A stretch of DNA of 64,000 bases. It comes from Halobacteriales archaeon QH_7_65_31. Its GTDB lineage: Archaea; Halobacteriota; Halobacteria; Halobacteriales; Haloarculaceae. The DNA lies in the NCBI GenBank assembly GCA_003021785.1, contig PXQU01000014.1:186001-250000 (forward strand). The letters are read 5' to 3'. The position numbers and the translations under genes are program-made. The notes beneath the pieces were generated by a model. That model worked only from the letters and a program-made list of their open reading frames with translations. It had not been told where the DNA came from and searched no databases. Below, piece after piece: positions 1 through 8,012 of this stretch; within the stretch, counting starts at the first letter, position 1, and the number at the start of each line of letters is the position of its first letter.

Positions 1-140
1 ACCTGCTCGACGACATCCCGGCAGACAGATTCGCGGAGCCGGAGGAGATCGCCGGCACGGCAGTCTATCTCGCCAGCGACGCCGCCGGCTACGTCACCGG
101 CGAGGTCCACGTGGTCGACGGCGGACTCGCCGCGGTTTAG
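1..140 (+). CDS. SDR-family oxidoreductase, C-terminal end only
   Basis: Only the last 45 codons lie in the window (frame starting at base 3, TAG at 138-140). They carry the usual C-terminal signature of classical short-chain dehydrogenases: a PEEIA stretch, then AVYLASDAAGYVTGEV and a VDGG motif next to the terminus. The active-site Tyr/Lys and the Rossmann glycines lie upstream of the window, so substrate and cofactor cannot be judged. The stop overlaps the end of the convergent hydrolase gene by a few bases. Confidence 0.85.
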   Translation, partial: LLDDIPADRFAEPEEIAGTAVYLASDAAGYVTGEVHVVDGGLAAV

Positions 141-1048
141 TGCTCTCTGAACCCCCCGATGACGGCGTCCATCGACTCGTCGGCGACCTTCACCTCGCCT
201 GTCAGGGAGAGAAAGCCGTGACACATCGACGGACGATGGTGATGCGTGACGTCGACCCCCTCGTCGGCCATCGCCTCGGCGTACGCGATCCCCTCGTCAC
301 GGAGCGGGTCGTGTCCGGCGGTCACGACCGTCGTCGTCGGGAGTCCGGCCTGATCACCGCGAAGCGGGGCGACGTACGGGTTCGCTCGGTCGACCGACGA
401 GCGGAGATAGCGCTCCCAGAACCGCTCGACCGCGTCTCGCGAGAGCAGCGGCCCGGACTCGTTTTCCGCGTACGAGTCGCGGGAGAAATCGTCGTCCACC
501 ATCGGATACAGCAGCGTCTGTCGGTCCGGGGTCGGTATCTCACCGTCGCGACAGAACCGAGCGACGCCGGTCGCGAGATTCGCACCGGCACTCGTGCCCG
601 CGACGCTCACGCGCGTCCGGTCGCCGCCGAAGGCGACCGCGTTCTCTCGCGCCCACGCGTACGCGGCGATACAGTCGTCCAGTCCGGTCGGAAACGGATG
701 CTCCGGTGCGAGTCGGTAATCGACCGCGAGCACGACTGCCGGTGTCCGTGTCGCGATCTCCCGACAGCTGTCCTCGATCGAGTCCAGCGACCCGAGCGCC
801 CACAGGCCGCCGTGGTAGACGACGACCATCGGCAGCGTCCCGTCCACTGTCGGCCGAACTGCCCGCATCGGCACGGGACCGTGTGGTCCCTCGATCTCGA
901 TATCGCGTGTGTACGCTACTTCGGTCGTTCGCGTCGCACCGAACAGCTCGTCTTCCAGCTCCCGTGCGCTCTCGACCGAGAGCGCGTGGGGCGGTGGTGA
1001 AGCTTCGGGCGGTGCTTTCGACCTCTGACTCCCTCGCGAGCATATCAA
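137..1048 (-). CDS. alpha/beta hydrolase (HSL/esterase type), probably 5'-truncated
   Basis: Alpha/beta-hydrolase fold-3 (hormone-sensitive-lipase family) esterase. Visible family features are the oxyanion-hole HGG motif (VVYHGGLW), the DYRLAPEHPFP block, the nucleophile elbow GTSAGAN, the acid region HDPLRDEG and the catalytic His in CHGF. The C-terminal two thirds look intact. The N-terminus does not: there is no ATG in frame before the HGG block, the only upstream initiator is a TTG at 1046-1048, and the helix of about 20 residues that usually precedes the PPxHALSVESAR segment is missing. It lies at the edge of the A+T-rich island, so it may have lost its start. Substrate unknown. Confidence 0.75.
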   Translation of the reverse strand: MICSRGSQRSKAPPEASPPPHALSVESARELEDELFGATRTTEVAYTRDIEIEGPHGPVPMRAVRPTVDGTLPMVVVYHGGLWALGSLDSIEDSCREIATRTPAVVLAVDYRLAPEHPFPTGLDDCIAAYAWARENAVAFGGDRTRVSVAGTSAGANLATGVARFCRDGEIPTPDRQTLLYPMVDDDFSRDSYAENESGPLLSRDAVERFWERYLRSSVDRANPYVAPLRGDQAGLPTTTVVTAGHDPLRDEGIAYAEAMADEGVDVTHHHRPSMCHGFLSLTGEVKVADESMDAVIGGFREH

Positions 1049-1138
1049 GACTGCTTCAGTGGGTGCTCATCGATCTCTCTGAGGCTACTCGCTTCGTGTC
1101 GATTCCGACGCTTCCCGTCGCCGGGAGCGATGCCGGAA

Positions 1139-1699
1139 CTACGCCGCTCTCACCGTCCATTCCTTGACGAAGACCGGGACTGATCGCGTGTGTTCTTGAC
1201 CGTCGAGTCGTACCGTGGTCTCGACTGTTCGAGGCGTTACCTCGACCAACGTTTCAAACGGTACATTCGGCTGCTGTTTTATCTCTCCCTCGCGATTCAG
1301 AGACGTAGTCGCTGTGACTAGTATGACAGTGCCGATGTACTCGCGGGTCATGTTCGTGCCGATTGCTTCTGCGTCTCCGTCGATCCGTTCTCTAACTGCA
1401 GCGATAGCGGCCTCGACACCGACACTTGCACACTTCCGCTTCGCCCAGTCTTCGAAACGCTCCGTCTCGTACTCCTCGGGACCATCCGGATCCGTCGTCT
1501 TTGGATACCGCACTGTGTCATCAGTAGATCGGTACTCTATCGTCTCGCTCGGGACGGTCTGATCGGTCGAGATAGATTCTCCCTCACCGCGTGGCTGTCC
1601 GATCAGGACTTCGGGCTTGAATACGCCGACGGCTCCGACCGTGGAAATCCCACCGATCCCGAGCGCGGCGAGGAATCGCCTTCGGTTCATGTTACTCAT
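1139..1699 (-). CDS. Tat-exported protein of unknown function
   Basis: A 186-residue protein starting MSNMNRRRFLAALG, a twin-arginine signal followed by a hydrophobic stretch (GIGGISTVGAVGVF). The second methionine (base 1690) is an equally good start. The mature part is acidic, with no cysteine lipobox and no domain I recognise; near its middle is a WAKRKCASVGVEAAIAAVRERI helix. Export by Tat is inferred from the RRRFLAA motif, as is usual for haloarchaeal secreted proteins. The gene ends about 90 bases from the hydrolase on the same strand, so they may be co-transcribed. Confidence 0.7.
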   Translation of the reverse strand: MSNMNRRRFLAALGIGGISTVGAVGVFKPEVLIGQPRGEGESISTDQTVPSETIEYRSTDDTVRYPKTTDPDGPEEYETERFEDWAKRKCASVGVEAAIAAVRERIDGDAEAIGTNMTREYIGTVILVTATTSLNREGEIKQQPNVPFETLVEVTPRTVETTVRLDGQEHTRSVPVFVKEWTVRAA

Positions 1700-2339
1700 T
1701 ATACGCCGACGGTAAATCCGTCACTCTCTATCTTGTACGACTGAAATGTATTAGGCTTGTCGTATGAGTGCTCACTGATCGCCAAACCACCTAACTCGAT
1801 AGATCGATCACTCCGTAGAAGTCCGAGTGGCGAACGTCTGTGGCACAGGACCTGTCGCTCAGTTGCGAACGACAAAGAAAGTGCACGCCTTGTTTCCGAT
1901 TGAACAAGTGGACAATATAACTGGCTGTGTATCTCACAAGATCTCGATAGTTGGAGCGACTGAGCTTGTGACACAGAACGCCTGCGCGCGTCCAAACAAG
2001 CCCACATTCGACGGTCAGACAGTGACAAACCAGTCGCTGATCATTCTCCTGTTTATTCACATTTATATGAAGATAGCGGCAGCTGTTCGTCTGAGACACA
2101 CCCGTTCTCACGCTGCCGCGGCACGGACATCCTCGCTCTATCTACCACTCACCCCTCGGTTGGAATGAGACTCAGTCGGCGGATTCAGTTCCTCCGAAGC
2201 TCTGGTGGGCTGTTGAGGGAATCAGTTAGACCAATGAATCTCCCAGTACGGACGAGATTTTCGTGTACCGGTTGTCAACAACCACGGAGATTGCGTACAC
2301 CACACAACAGTTATGATACAAAAACAGGTAAATAGATCA
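1700..2339. other. A+T-richer intergenic region, no convincing gene
   Basis: About 640 bases with lower G+C than the flanking chromosome. Overlapping open frames exist on both strands (for example 1827-2168), but their translations have basic, cysteine-rich, low-complexity composition unlike haloarchaeal proteins and match no family I know. It probably holds the promoter of the Tat protein and the left boundary of the accessory island. Confidence 0.5.
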
Positions 2340-2537
2340 ATGACGAGCATAGATGAAATACTAAGTGGTCTGTACGACCCGGATACCGGACTGGTGGCTG
2401 GTATTGTCTCTGGATCAGCATTTATTCTACTGGTTTTCATCAGCAATCCGGATCCATCAAACCCAGTGTATTTGGGTGGGGCTCTGGTGACAGTATTAGT
2501 ACTCACGATAGCCCTCGTGATGCTCATCTCCTCCTGA
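2340..2537 (+). CDS. small two-helix membrane protein
   Basis: A 65-residue product starting MTSIDEILSGLYDPDTG, chosen over the upstream MIQKQVNRS start because it begins with a typical acidic amphipathic segment. Two hydrophobic segments follow (about residues 18-33 and 43-63), separated by a short NPDPSNPVY loop, which predicts a helical hairpin in the membrane. No family recognised. It stands alone in the island; a membrane partner for the downstream nuclease-like gene is possible but there is a 400-base gap. Confidence 0.5.
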   Translation: MTSIDEILSGLYDPDTGLVAGIVSGSAFILLVFISNPDPSNPVYLGGALVTVLVLTIALVMLISS

Positions 2538-2941
2538 GAACACTGAGCGTTCAATTCTACTCGCCTCGGAGTTTCTCAGAGATCCTCAGCTGCGTGGGTT
2601 GGCTGAATGTATATCAATTGTCGGATAGTGAAGTAATTCGTCTGCTTGTCGGTGTAGCAGGTCGTGAGAGCCATCAGTAGGTAGCAACCCGTTTTTCGAC
2701 CGTGTTGTTGGCGTGTAGCAATCACATAGATTTCTTGAATTTCAGGTCGGTAGGTTTCTCCGGGAGAGAGCTGGTTTTGACTGTGATTCTACGTTTCTCG
2801 TGAACGCTTTCACCGCCATTTGCAACCCCAGCCTGTCGACGAGTTCACTACCTACCCGCTGTTTCATTAGAATATAATGGTTCTGTACCCCCTATTCTGA
2901 AATACTATTCTATAATACAACAGGTGAGAAATAATAGCGTA
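2538..2941. other. intergenic, with decayed coding sequence on the minus strand
   Basis: No intact gene. On the minus strand, between roughly 2860 and 2585, protein-like segments can be read in alternating frames (for example YRPEIQEIYVIATRQQ and SSLPEKPTDLKFKKS) interrupted by stops, which suggests an old, frameshifted gene. I cannot name the family. The bases just before 2924 are very A+T-rich (around 2870-2920) and are the probable promoter of the next gene. Confidence 0.4.
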
Positions 2942-3658
2942 ATGGCAGATGACACCTCAGCTGATTTGAGTAATTGGATGGATTCTCCAGACCTCGAAGG
3001 GGAAAAAGAGACATATCGTGAACTCTCACAATGGGTCGGACGTCACACCGATGCGTCTGTGTACTGGAATGAGTCCAATGACTTAGGCTACAATGTGTTC
3101 AGAACGAGTTACAACCGGATTCCCGATCTGCTCACTCGCGGTGAGTACAACATTGTCTACGAGGTGAAAGACGCTGACGGGACAGCCGTCGAGGACGGAG
3201 GAAGTGACCACGTCAACGATGGTATCTTACAACTTGTTGAGTACTGGACCGACTACGTGAACGGAGATACAGAATACCTGATTGACGGGAATTCAGTTGA
3301 GATTGATGGGTTTGTCCTCGCCACGAATATGTCTCCATTCGGCCGTCTGTACATGACTGATGGGAATAGTGATGTGCTCCGGACAGGAGATGGTGAAGGC
3401 CGACAAACAGCAGTCCAGTACGATCAAGTCCCGAATAACGAGTTCAACGCCACGGAACGAGCTATTAGGCTGATGTGGCGGTTTGCAAAGCACGAACAGG
3501 AAGACACTGACGTCGGGATTGGAGCATTGCTTTCCACCCGACTTGATAAAGAAAATCCGGACCCTACGCTGACTCCTGAATCGCCCGTTGCAGATTATGA
3601 ACCGCGGATTCTATACAAACAGTTCGAACCGTATAATCAGTCTTGGTCGTATCTATAA
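2942..3658 (+). CDS. predicted PD-(D/E)XK-fold nuclease-like protein
   Basis: A 238-residue protein starting MADDTSADLSNW. Around residues 62-80 it has the arrangement IPDLL, then a short spacer, then YEVKDA, which fits the PD...(D/E)xK catalytic core; about 25 residues on is ILQLVEYW, resembling the QxxxY helix of RecB-like nucleases. An N-terminal helix with a Glu (KETYRELSQWV) could supply the further acidic residue. This is motif reading, not a family match. Codon use is less G+C-biased than the chromosome, consistent with transfer. It precedes an RNase H-like gene on the same strand by 200 bases. Alternatives: a restriction-type or Holliday-resolvase-like enzyme, or an inactive fold relative. 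Confidence 0.55.
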   Translation: MADDTSADLSNWMDSPDLEGEKETYRELSQWVGRHTDASVYWNESNDLGYNVFRTSYNRIPDLLTRGEYNIVYEVKDADGTAVEDGGSDHVNDGILQLVEYWTDYVNGDTEYLIDGNSVEIDGFVLATNMSPFGRLYMTDGNSDVLRTGDGEGRQTAVQYDQVPNNEFNATERAIRLMWRFAKHEQEDTDVGIGALLSTRLDKENPDPTLTPESPVADYEPRILYKQFEPYNQSWSYL

Positions 3659-3695
3659 TACGAGTTCATGATTACCCCCTGTCATTGAACACACC

Positions 3696-3715
3696 CCTCT
3701 ATGGGGACATAGAGG
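3696..3715 (+). terminator. short perfect hairpin after the nuclease-like gene
   Basis: CCTCTAT (3696-3702), a six-base loop, then ATAGAGG (3709-3715) form a perfect 7-bp stem about 40 bases after the stop codon. There is no T-run directly after it, so a termination role is only possible. Confidence 0.25.
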
Positions 3716-3860
3716 AACGCGCACCGCCTACCGTTCTACAGACTGTCAGACCGAACTAGAGTTGGCACAGGAAAAGAGAGGAGGAATTATTGGATAACTA
3801 CATAGCCATTCATTAAGTGGGGGTTTTTATTCGGCAGGTGAATACAATTGAATAGCATAG

Positions 3861-4748
3861 ATGTCGTCGGGATTGCGGCAGATTGAGTTGCTTGAGCACG
3901 GGGTTGTTGATACACAGCCACCGGTCCAACACGCCAGTCATGTTGTTGGTGTCGATGAATCTGGCAATCAGAACGATGGCGCTTTCGTTATGACTGCGGT
4001 GCAGTGCCCTCGATCATATGGTGAATCCCTCGCCGAATTACTCATCCAACTCGGCCTCGAACCATGGAAGAGCAAATCGAGTTCGACGCCAGAGGGCGTG
4101 TCTAAGGCGGAACTATCAAGAGCAGTTGAGGAATTACTTGCTTCCCTCGACTCCAGCCGTATTACTTGGTACGCTGTTGCGGGATGGGGAACGTACACCG
4201 TTGACCAACGAGCGGCTACAGCCTGCATTGTCGCCAGTAAAGCTCTAACTGGTGGGTCAGAGGCTATCCCTGACTACGAGGGGCCTGCAGCACTGATTCA
4301 TGATGGTGGAGACCGAATGTATGGCTCTCGTCAAGAACGCCTTCGGAGAGCAGCGACGCGGCAATTCAACGGGTTCGCTGATCGGGTTACACCAGTGTAT
4401 CTCACACAACTTCAAGACGGCGACCGGGTTTATCCAGAATTGACGGCAGCAGATTATATTGCGGGATACATTCGAAGCCAACTTTCTGAAACTGGTATTG
4501 AAGGACTCAATTATGATGTCCAGAGAATCGACGACTCTTGGAATGTCTCAGACGACCCTCCCTGTACGTTATACAACCTTCGTTCCCGTAACCGGCGACA
4601 GTCACAACAAAGATATGACCGTGCAGCGGCGTGGATTGATGGACGGCGACCTTCCTCGGATGATATGTGGGGGAGTCAGCCGCTTCAGTCACTCGCTAAT
4701 CGGTTACAATCCGATGCTGTACGGGACTACCTACTGAATGAGTTGTAA
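3861..4748 (+). CDS. RNase H-fold protein, DUF3800/RNase HII-like
   Basis: A 295-residue protein. Near residue 30 it has VVGVDESGNQNDG, which resembles the first catalytic strand of RNase H-fold proteins (DESG in DUF3800, DEaG in RNase HII). Further acidic positions follow in ALIHDGGDRMYG and in YPELTAADYIAGYIRSQL, the last like the C-terminal QLADflAG helix of DUF3800. Likely a metal-dependent nuclease or nuclease-like protein. The start at 3861 is preceded by an A+T-rich stretch (3815-3855). It follows the PD-(D/E)XK-like gene, and its base composition matches that gene rather than the chromosome. The family call is by motif only. Confidence 0.5.
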   Translation: MSSGLRQIELLEHGVVDTQPPVQHASHVVGVDESGNQNDGAFVMTAVQCPRSYGESLAELLIQLGLEPWKSKSSSTPEGVSKAELSRAVEELLASLDSSRITWYAVAGWGTYTVDQRAATACIVASKALTGGSEAIPDYEGPAALIHDGGDRMYGSRQERLRRAATRQFNGFADRVTPVYLTQLQDGDRVYPELTAADYIAGYIRSQLSETGIEGLNYDVQRIDDSWNVSDDPPCTLYNLRSRNRRQSQQRYDRAAAWIDGRRPSSDDMWGSQPLQSLANRLQSDAVRDYLLNEL

Positions 4749-4800
4749 CCGAAAGGAACCGCCGGACGTCAACACACGTGCGCTGTGACCGCACATGCTT

Positions 4801-4842
4801 GCCAGGTCAGTCCCTGCCACAAAGGCAAGGGAGTGACCTGCG
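4801..4842. repeat. imperfect inverted repeat (long hairpin)
   Basis: The left arm around 4803-4817 (CCAGGTCAGTCCCTGCC) pairs with the right arm around 4823-4841 (GGCAAGGGAGTGACCTG), with a few bulges and a loop of about five bases. It sits 55 bases after the RNase H-like gene and before the transposase debris. It could be a terminator or the end of a mobile element. Confidence 0.4.
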
Positions 4843-4885
4843 TCCTCATCTGATTTTAGAGCATGTGTGTATAAAAAAGTTCGTG

Positions 4886-5025
4886 TCATCTGTGACCAGT
4901 AGTATCGTCTCCAAATGGGTCAACATACGGGTCAGAGTTACTCATTCTCGCAATGTCTTTCTTGGCCTCCTCATTTCCCATCCACTGGAGGAGTTCTTGC
5001 TTTCCTTCGTCGATTTGCTGGTGTG
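4886..5025 (-). pseudogene. C-terminal fragment of an unidentified protein
   Basis: Too short for ordinary gene finding. The minus strand reads QQIDEGKQELLQWMGNEE, then KKDIARMSNSDPYVDPFGDD and a few more residues to a TGA at 4886-4888. The acidic, haloarchaeal-looking composition makes it more credible as coding than its surroundings. No good start codon is in frame upstream, and the sequence soon runs into the opposite-strand transposase remnant. It is probably the 3' end of a gene cut by the insertion. Confidence 0.4.
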
Positions 5026-5052
5026 CGTGTATGCGCCCGCGATGAATGTTGA

Positions 5053-5639
5053 ACGGACTGGAGACGAGGTGATGATACCGAGAGTACGACTGAGACTGAA
5101 ATTGAGTCAGAAGAGGACGACGAGTTCCGCAATGAGTTGGTTTCAGAGTTCTCTGAGGCCACTGAGAACGACAGTAAGAATACGCGCCGGTTCGGTGACC
5201 TCCTCAGTGAGATCCGTGAGGAGGAAGCACAGCGGGACCTCCCGGGGAACGAGGAAGATACGAAGCTGTACATTCTGTTCGAAACCAATCATCCCGACCT
5301 GGAACTACCGGATGAGGAGAGCGAGGAGAACGAATATTCTGAAGTCGAGAACACCCAATGGTGAGTCGGCTCATTCGGCAGTACAGTCATCGATGGGGGA
5401 TAGAGAACGGGTTCAAGCAGATCAAGCGCTTCCGAGTCCGGGCAACCTCGATGAAGTTCGAGTATCGCTTCTTCAACTTCCTGTACGCCTGCACCATGTG
5501 CAACGCTTGGCGGTTAGTGGACCTCCTGATGAAGATCGAATTGTTGGCCGAGTCTGAATTTCGGCACAAGCCACTGGTGACGGCCGATCTCTTCCTTACG
5601 ATTGCGAAGGACTACGCTGGTTTGGACCCTCCTGACTGA
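5053..5639 (+). pseudogene. decayed haloarchaeal IS transposase (DDE, IS4-like), C-terminal half
   Basis: Two frames make up the remnant. The first (5053 to about 5364) gives an acidic region ending ENEYSEVENTQW at a stop. The second (from 5358) gives RWGIENGFKQIKRFRVRATS, FRFFNF-like FEYRFFNFLYACTMCNAWRLVDLL and a LTIAKDYAGLDPP terminus. The RWGIENGFKxxK block carries the catalytic Glu region of DDE transposases of the IS4 superfamily, and the rest is the usual C-terminal tail of haloarchaeal elements. The N-terminal half and the start are missing and there is at least one frameshift, so it is not functional. Confidence 0.7.
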
Positions 5640-5919
5640 CGCCTCCTTTCTCCATGAGCTGGTTTGTGGTGAGTGGCAACACTCTTTGAAACACCGTATT
5701 TTCGCTGTTCCCTCCGGATTCCCGTCGTGGTTACTGTCCCGAAATCGCTGACCGTGCTATTTTCTCCGAACTGGATAGTGAAAGTTGGGTGTATGGGGGC
5801 TATCTCTCCCGTTCTCTCATGAAACTAGTGAACGCCAGAGCCTATCAATTTCATATCCCGACATACGGTTTATCACTGTCGGCCGAAAGAACCCTGTTCC
5901 CCCGTGCCGTGCGTACGGT
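5640..5919. other. intergenic between transposase remnant and kynureninase
   Basis: No gene seen. An open frame continues upstream of the kynureninase start to 5785, but that part has no family similarity and a different composition. The right end of the transposase remnant and the kynureninase promoter must lie here. I could not identify terminal inverted repeats. Confidence 0.5.
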
Positions 5920-7233
5920 ATGAACCCACCCGACATCGGAGAAACGCCCGAGGAGACCAGAGCGATGGCACGCGCGGCCGACGATTCGGACCCGCTCGCA
6001 CCGTTCCGTGACCGCTTCGACGTGCCGGGGACGTACATGGACGGGAACTCGCTCGGCGCGCTCTCTCGCGACGCCGAACGCTCGCTGGACCGCGCCGTTG
6101 ACCAGTGGCGAACCCACGCTGTCGAGGGGTGGACCGACGCCGAGCCGGACTGGTTCCACTACGGGGAGCGACTCGGAGAGAAGCTCGCTCCGCTCGTCGG
6201 GGCGCGCGAATCAGAGGTCACCGTCTGTGGCTCCACGACGACGAATATCCACACGCTCATCGCGACCTTCTACGACGCCGCAAACGGCGGGAGCGCGGCG
6301 AACGAACCGGCCCCCGGAACGATCCTCGTCAACGATCTCGACTTTCCGACCGACCACTACGCGATCCGCGCACAGCTCCGCCAGCGCGGACTCGACCCCG
6401 ACGACCACCTCTCCGTCGTCGAATCGGAGGACGGCCGCACTATCTCGTACGACGCCGTCGAACGTGTCCTTCGGCGTAACGACGTGGATATTCTCTTCTT
6501 ACCGAGCGTCTTCTACCGCTCCGGCCAGCTGCTCGATATCGAGCGGCTGACCGATCTCGCACACGCACACGGGGCGTACGCCGGCTTCGATCTGGCCCAC
6601 TCCGTCGGCGTCGTTCCGCACGATCTCCACGATCATGACGTGGACTTTGCCGTCTGGTGTCATTACAAGTATCTGAACGCCGGCCCCGGTGCGGTCGCGG
6701 GGCTGTTCTGTCACGAGACGAACGCCGACCTGACTCCCGCCCTCGCGGGCTGGTGGGGCCACGAGAAGGAGACGCAGTTCGAGATGCGCCGCGAGTTCAC
6801 GCCCGCCGACGACGCGAGCAGATTCCAGATCGGAACGATACCGATCCTCGCGGCCGCACCGCTCGACGGGAGCCTCGACGTGACGCGCGAGGCCGGCATC
6901 GACCAGATTCGCGAGAAGTCGGTCGCGCTCACGGCGTATCTCGTCGCTCTCGTGGAGCGGCTTCCCGGCGAGTTCACCGTCGGCTCACCGCGCCGGGCCG
7001 AGCGACGCGGCGGCCACGTCGCAATCGAACACCCCGAGGCGTACCGACTCACCGAGGCGCTCAAATCCCGGGACGTGGTCGTCGACTTCCGAGAGCCGAA
7101 CGTGATCCGAATCGCTCCCGCCCCGCTGTACACCCGCTTCGTGGACGTGCTCGACGTGATCGAGACGCTCCGCGAGGTGCACGAGACCGGACGGTACGAG
7201 CAGTTCGACGCGCAGTCGGGGGGTGTCACCTGA
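5920..7233 (+). CDS. kynU: kynureninase
   Basis: A 437-residue PLP-dependent fold-type I enzyme that hydrolyses L-kynurenine to anthranilate and alanine in tryptophan breakdown. Recognised from GTYMDGNSLGALS near the N-terminus, the substrate/PLP region ESEVTVCGSTTTNIH, the Asp of FDLAHSVG, and the PLP-lysine site WCHYKYLNAGPG, followed by GWWGHEKE and RFQIGTIPIL, all typical of KynU. I chose ATG 5920 (MNPPDIGETPEETR) because the in-frame extension to 5785 is not family-like. Other kynurenine-pathway genes are not in the window. A DJ-1 family gene follows after 56 bases and may be co-transcribed. Confidence 0.9.
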   Translation: MNPPDIGETPEETRAMARAADDSDPLAPFRDRFDVPGTYMDGNSLGALSRDAERSLDRAVDQWRTHAVEGWTDAEPDWFHYGERLGEKLAPLVGARESEVTVCGSTTTNIHTLIATFYDAANGGSAANEPAPGTILVNDLDFPTDHYAIRAQLRQRGLDPDDHLSVVESEDGRTISYDAVERVLRRNDVDILFLPSVFYRSGQLLDIERLTDLAHAHGAYAGFDLAHSVGVVPHDLHDHDVDFAVWCHYKYLNAGPGAVAGLFCHETNADLTPALAGWWGHEKETQFEMRREFTPADDASRFQIGTIPILAAAPLDGSLDVTREAGIDQIREKSVALTAYLVALVERLPGEFTVGSPRRAERRGGHVAIEHPEAYRLTEALKSRDVVVDFREPNVIRIAPAPLYTRFVDVLDVIETLREVHETGRYEQFDAQSGGVT

Positions 7234-7289
7234 GTCTCGATCGGTCTGTCGCCCCGCAACGTTGAATCTCGCTCCCGAGAACCGCCTGT

Positions 7290-7874
7290 ATGGACGTCCA
7301 GATACTGCTGTACGACGGATTCGACGAGCTCGACGCGGTCGGACCGTACGAGGTGTTGGCGAACGGGCTTCAGCACGCCGACATCGACGGTACGGTTCGA
7401 ACGGTCACCTGCGACGAACCCGGCTCCGTCACCGCGAGCCACGGACTCCAGATCGAAAGCGACGGTCGTCTCGCGACGCCGGATCTCCTCGTCGTCCCGG
7501 GAGGCGGCTGGACGGAGCCGGGACCGGGTGCGCGCGCCGAGTACGACGACGGCCGGATTCCGACGCGACTCGCCGAGCTGCCCGAGCGAACGACCGTGAT
7601 GACTGTCTGTACCGGTGCGATGCTGGCGGCGAAAGCCGGTCTCTTCCGGGAGCGCGCGACGACGCACGCCGTCGCCCGAGACAATCTCGCGGCGACGGGC
7701 GTGAACGTGGCCGATGCCCGTGTCGTGGACGACGGCGTCGTCTCGACCGCCGGTGTCACTGCTGGTCTCGACGGAGCCTGCTATCTCGTCGAACGCGAGT
7801 TCGGACCCGCGATTCGCGACGAAGTGCTCCGCGAGATGGAGTACGAGGCCCGTGCCGACGTGCTCATCGCCTGA
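7290..7874 (+). CDS. DJ-1/PfpI family protein
   Basis: A 194-residue class I glutamine-amidotransferase-like protein. It begins MDVQILLYDGFDELDAVGPYEVL, has the PDLLVVPGGG strand, and a nucleophile elbow with Cys in VCTGAMLAAKAGL, followed by the HAVARDNLAATG segment seen in the isonitrile-hydratase/AraC-N-like branch. The family includes stress chaperone/deglycase-like and hydratase enzymes, so the reaction is not predictable. The conserved Cys and nearby acid are present, so it is likely catalytically competent. It follows kynU closely. Confidence 0.85.
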   Translation: MDVQILLYDGFDELDAVGPYEVLANGLQHADIDGTVRTVTCDEPGSVTASHGLQIESDGRLATPDLLVVPGGGWTEPGPGARAEYDDGRIPTRLAELPERTTVMTVCTGAMLAAKAGLFRERATTHAVARDNLAATGVNVADARVVDDGVVSTAGVTAGLDGACYLVEREFGPAIRDEVLREMEYEARADVLIA

Positions 7875-8012
7875 CCGACCCACGAGCAGGGGTTCGTTCT
7901 CTCTCTGCGTTCGGTCTCTTTCCCGAAATAAATCTCATGCCGCGATAGCAAACTACCGTGAGCTGGAGGTTGAGGCCACGGACAGCAGTATTTGATCGAA
8001 CATATGTTTCTC

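Noticed and set aside
1827-2168. 113-codon open frame in the A+T-rich region
   Set aside because: Basic, Cys- and His-rich translation, unlike haloarchaeal proteins, and competing frames on the other strand are equally long.
6711-7883. 390-codon minus-strand open frame across kynU and the DJ-1 gene
   Set aside because: Antisense shadow of two recognised enzymes, with low-complexity composition.
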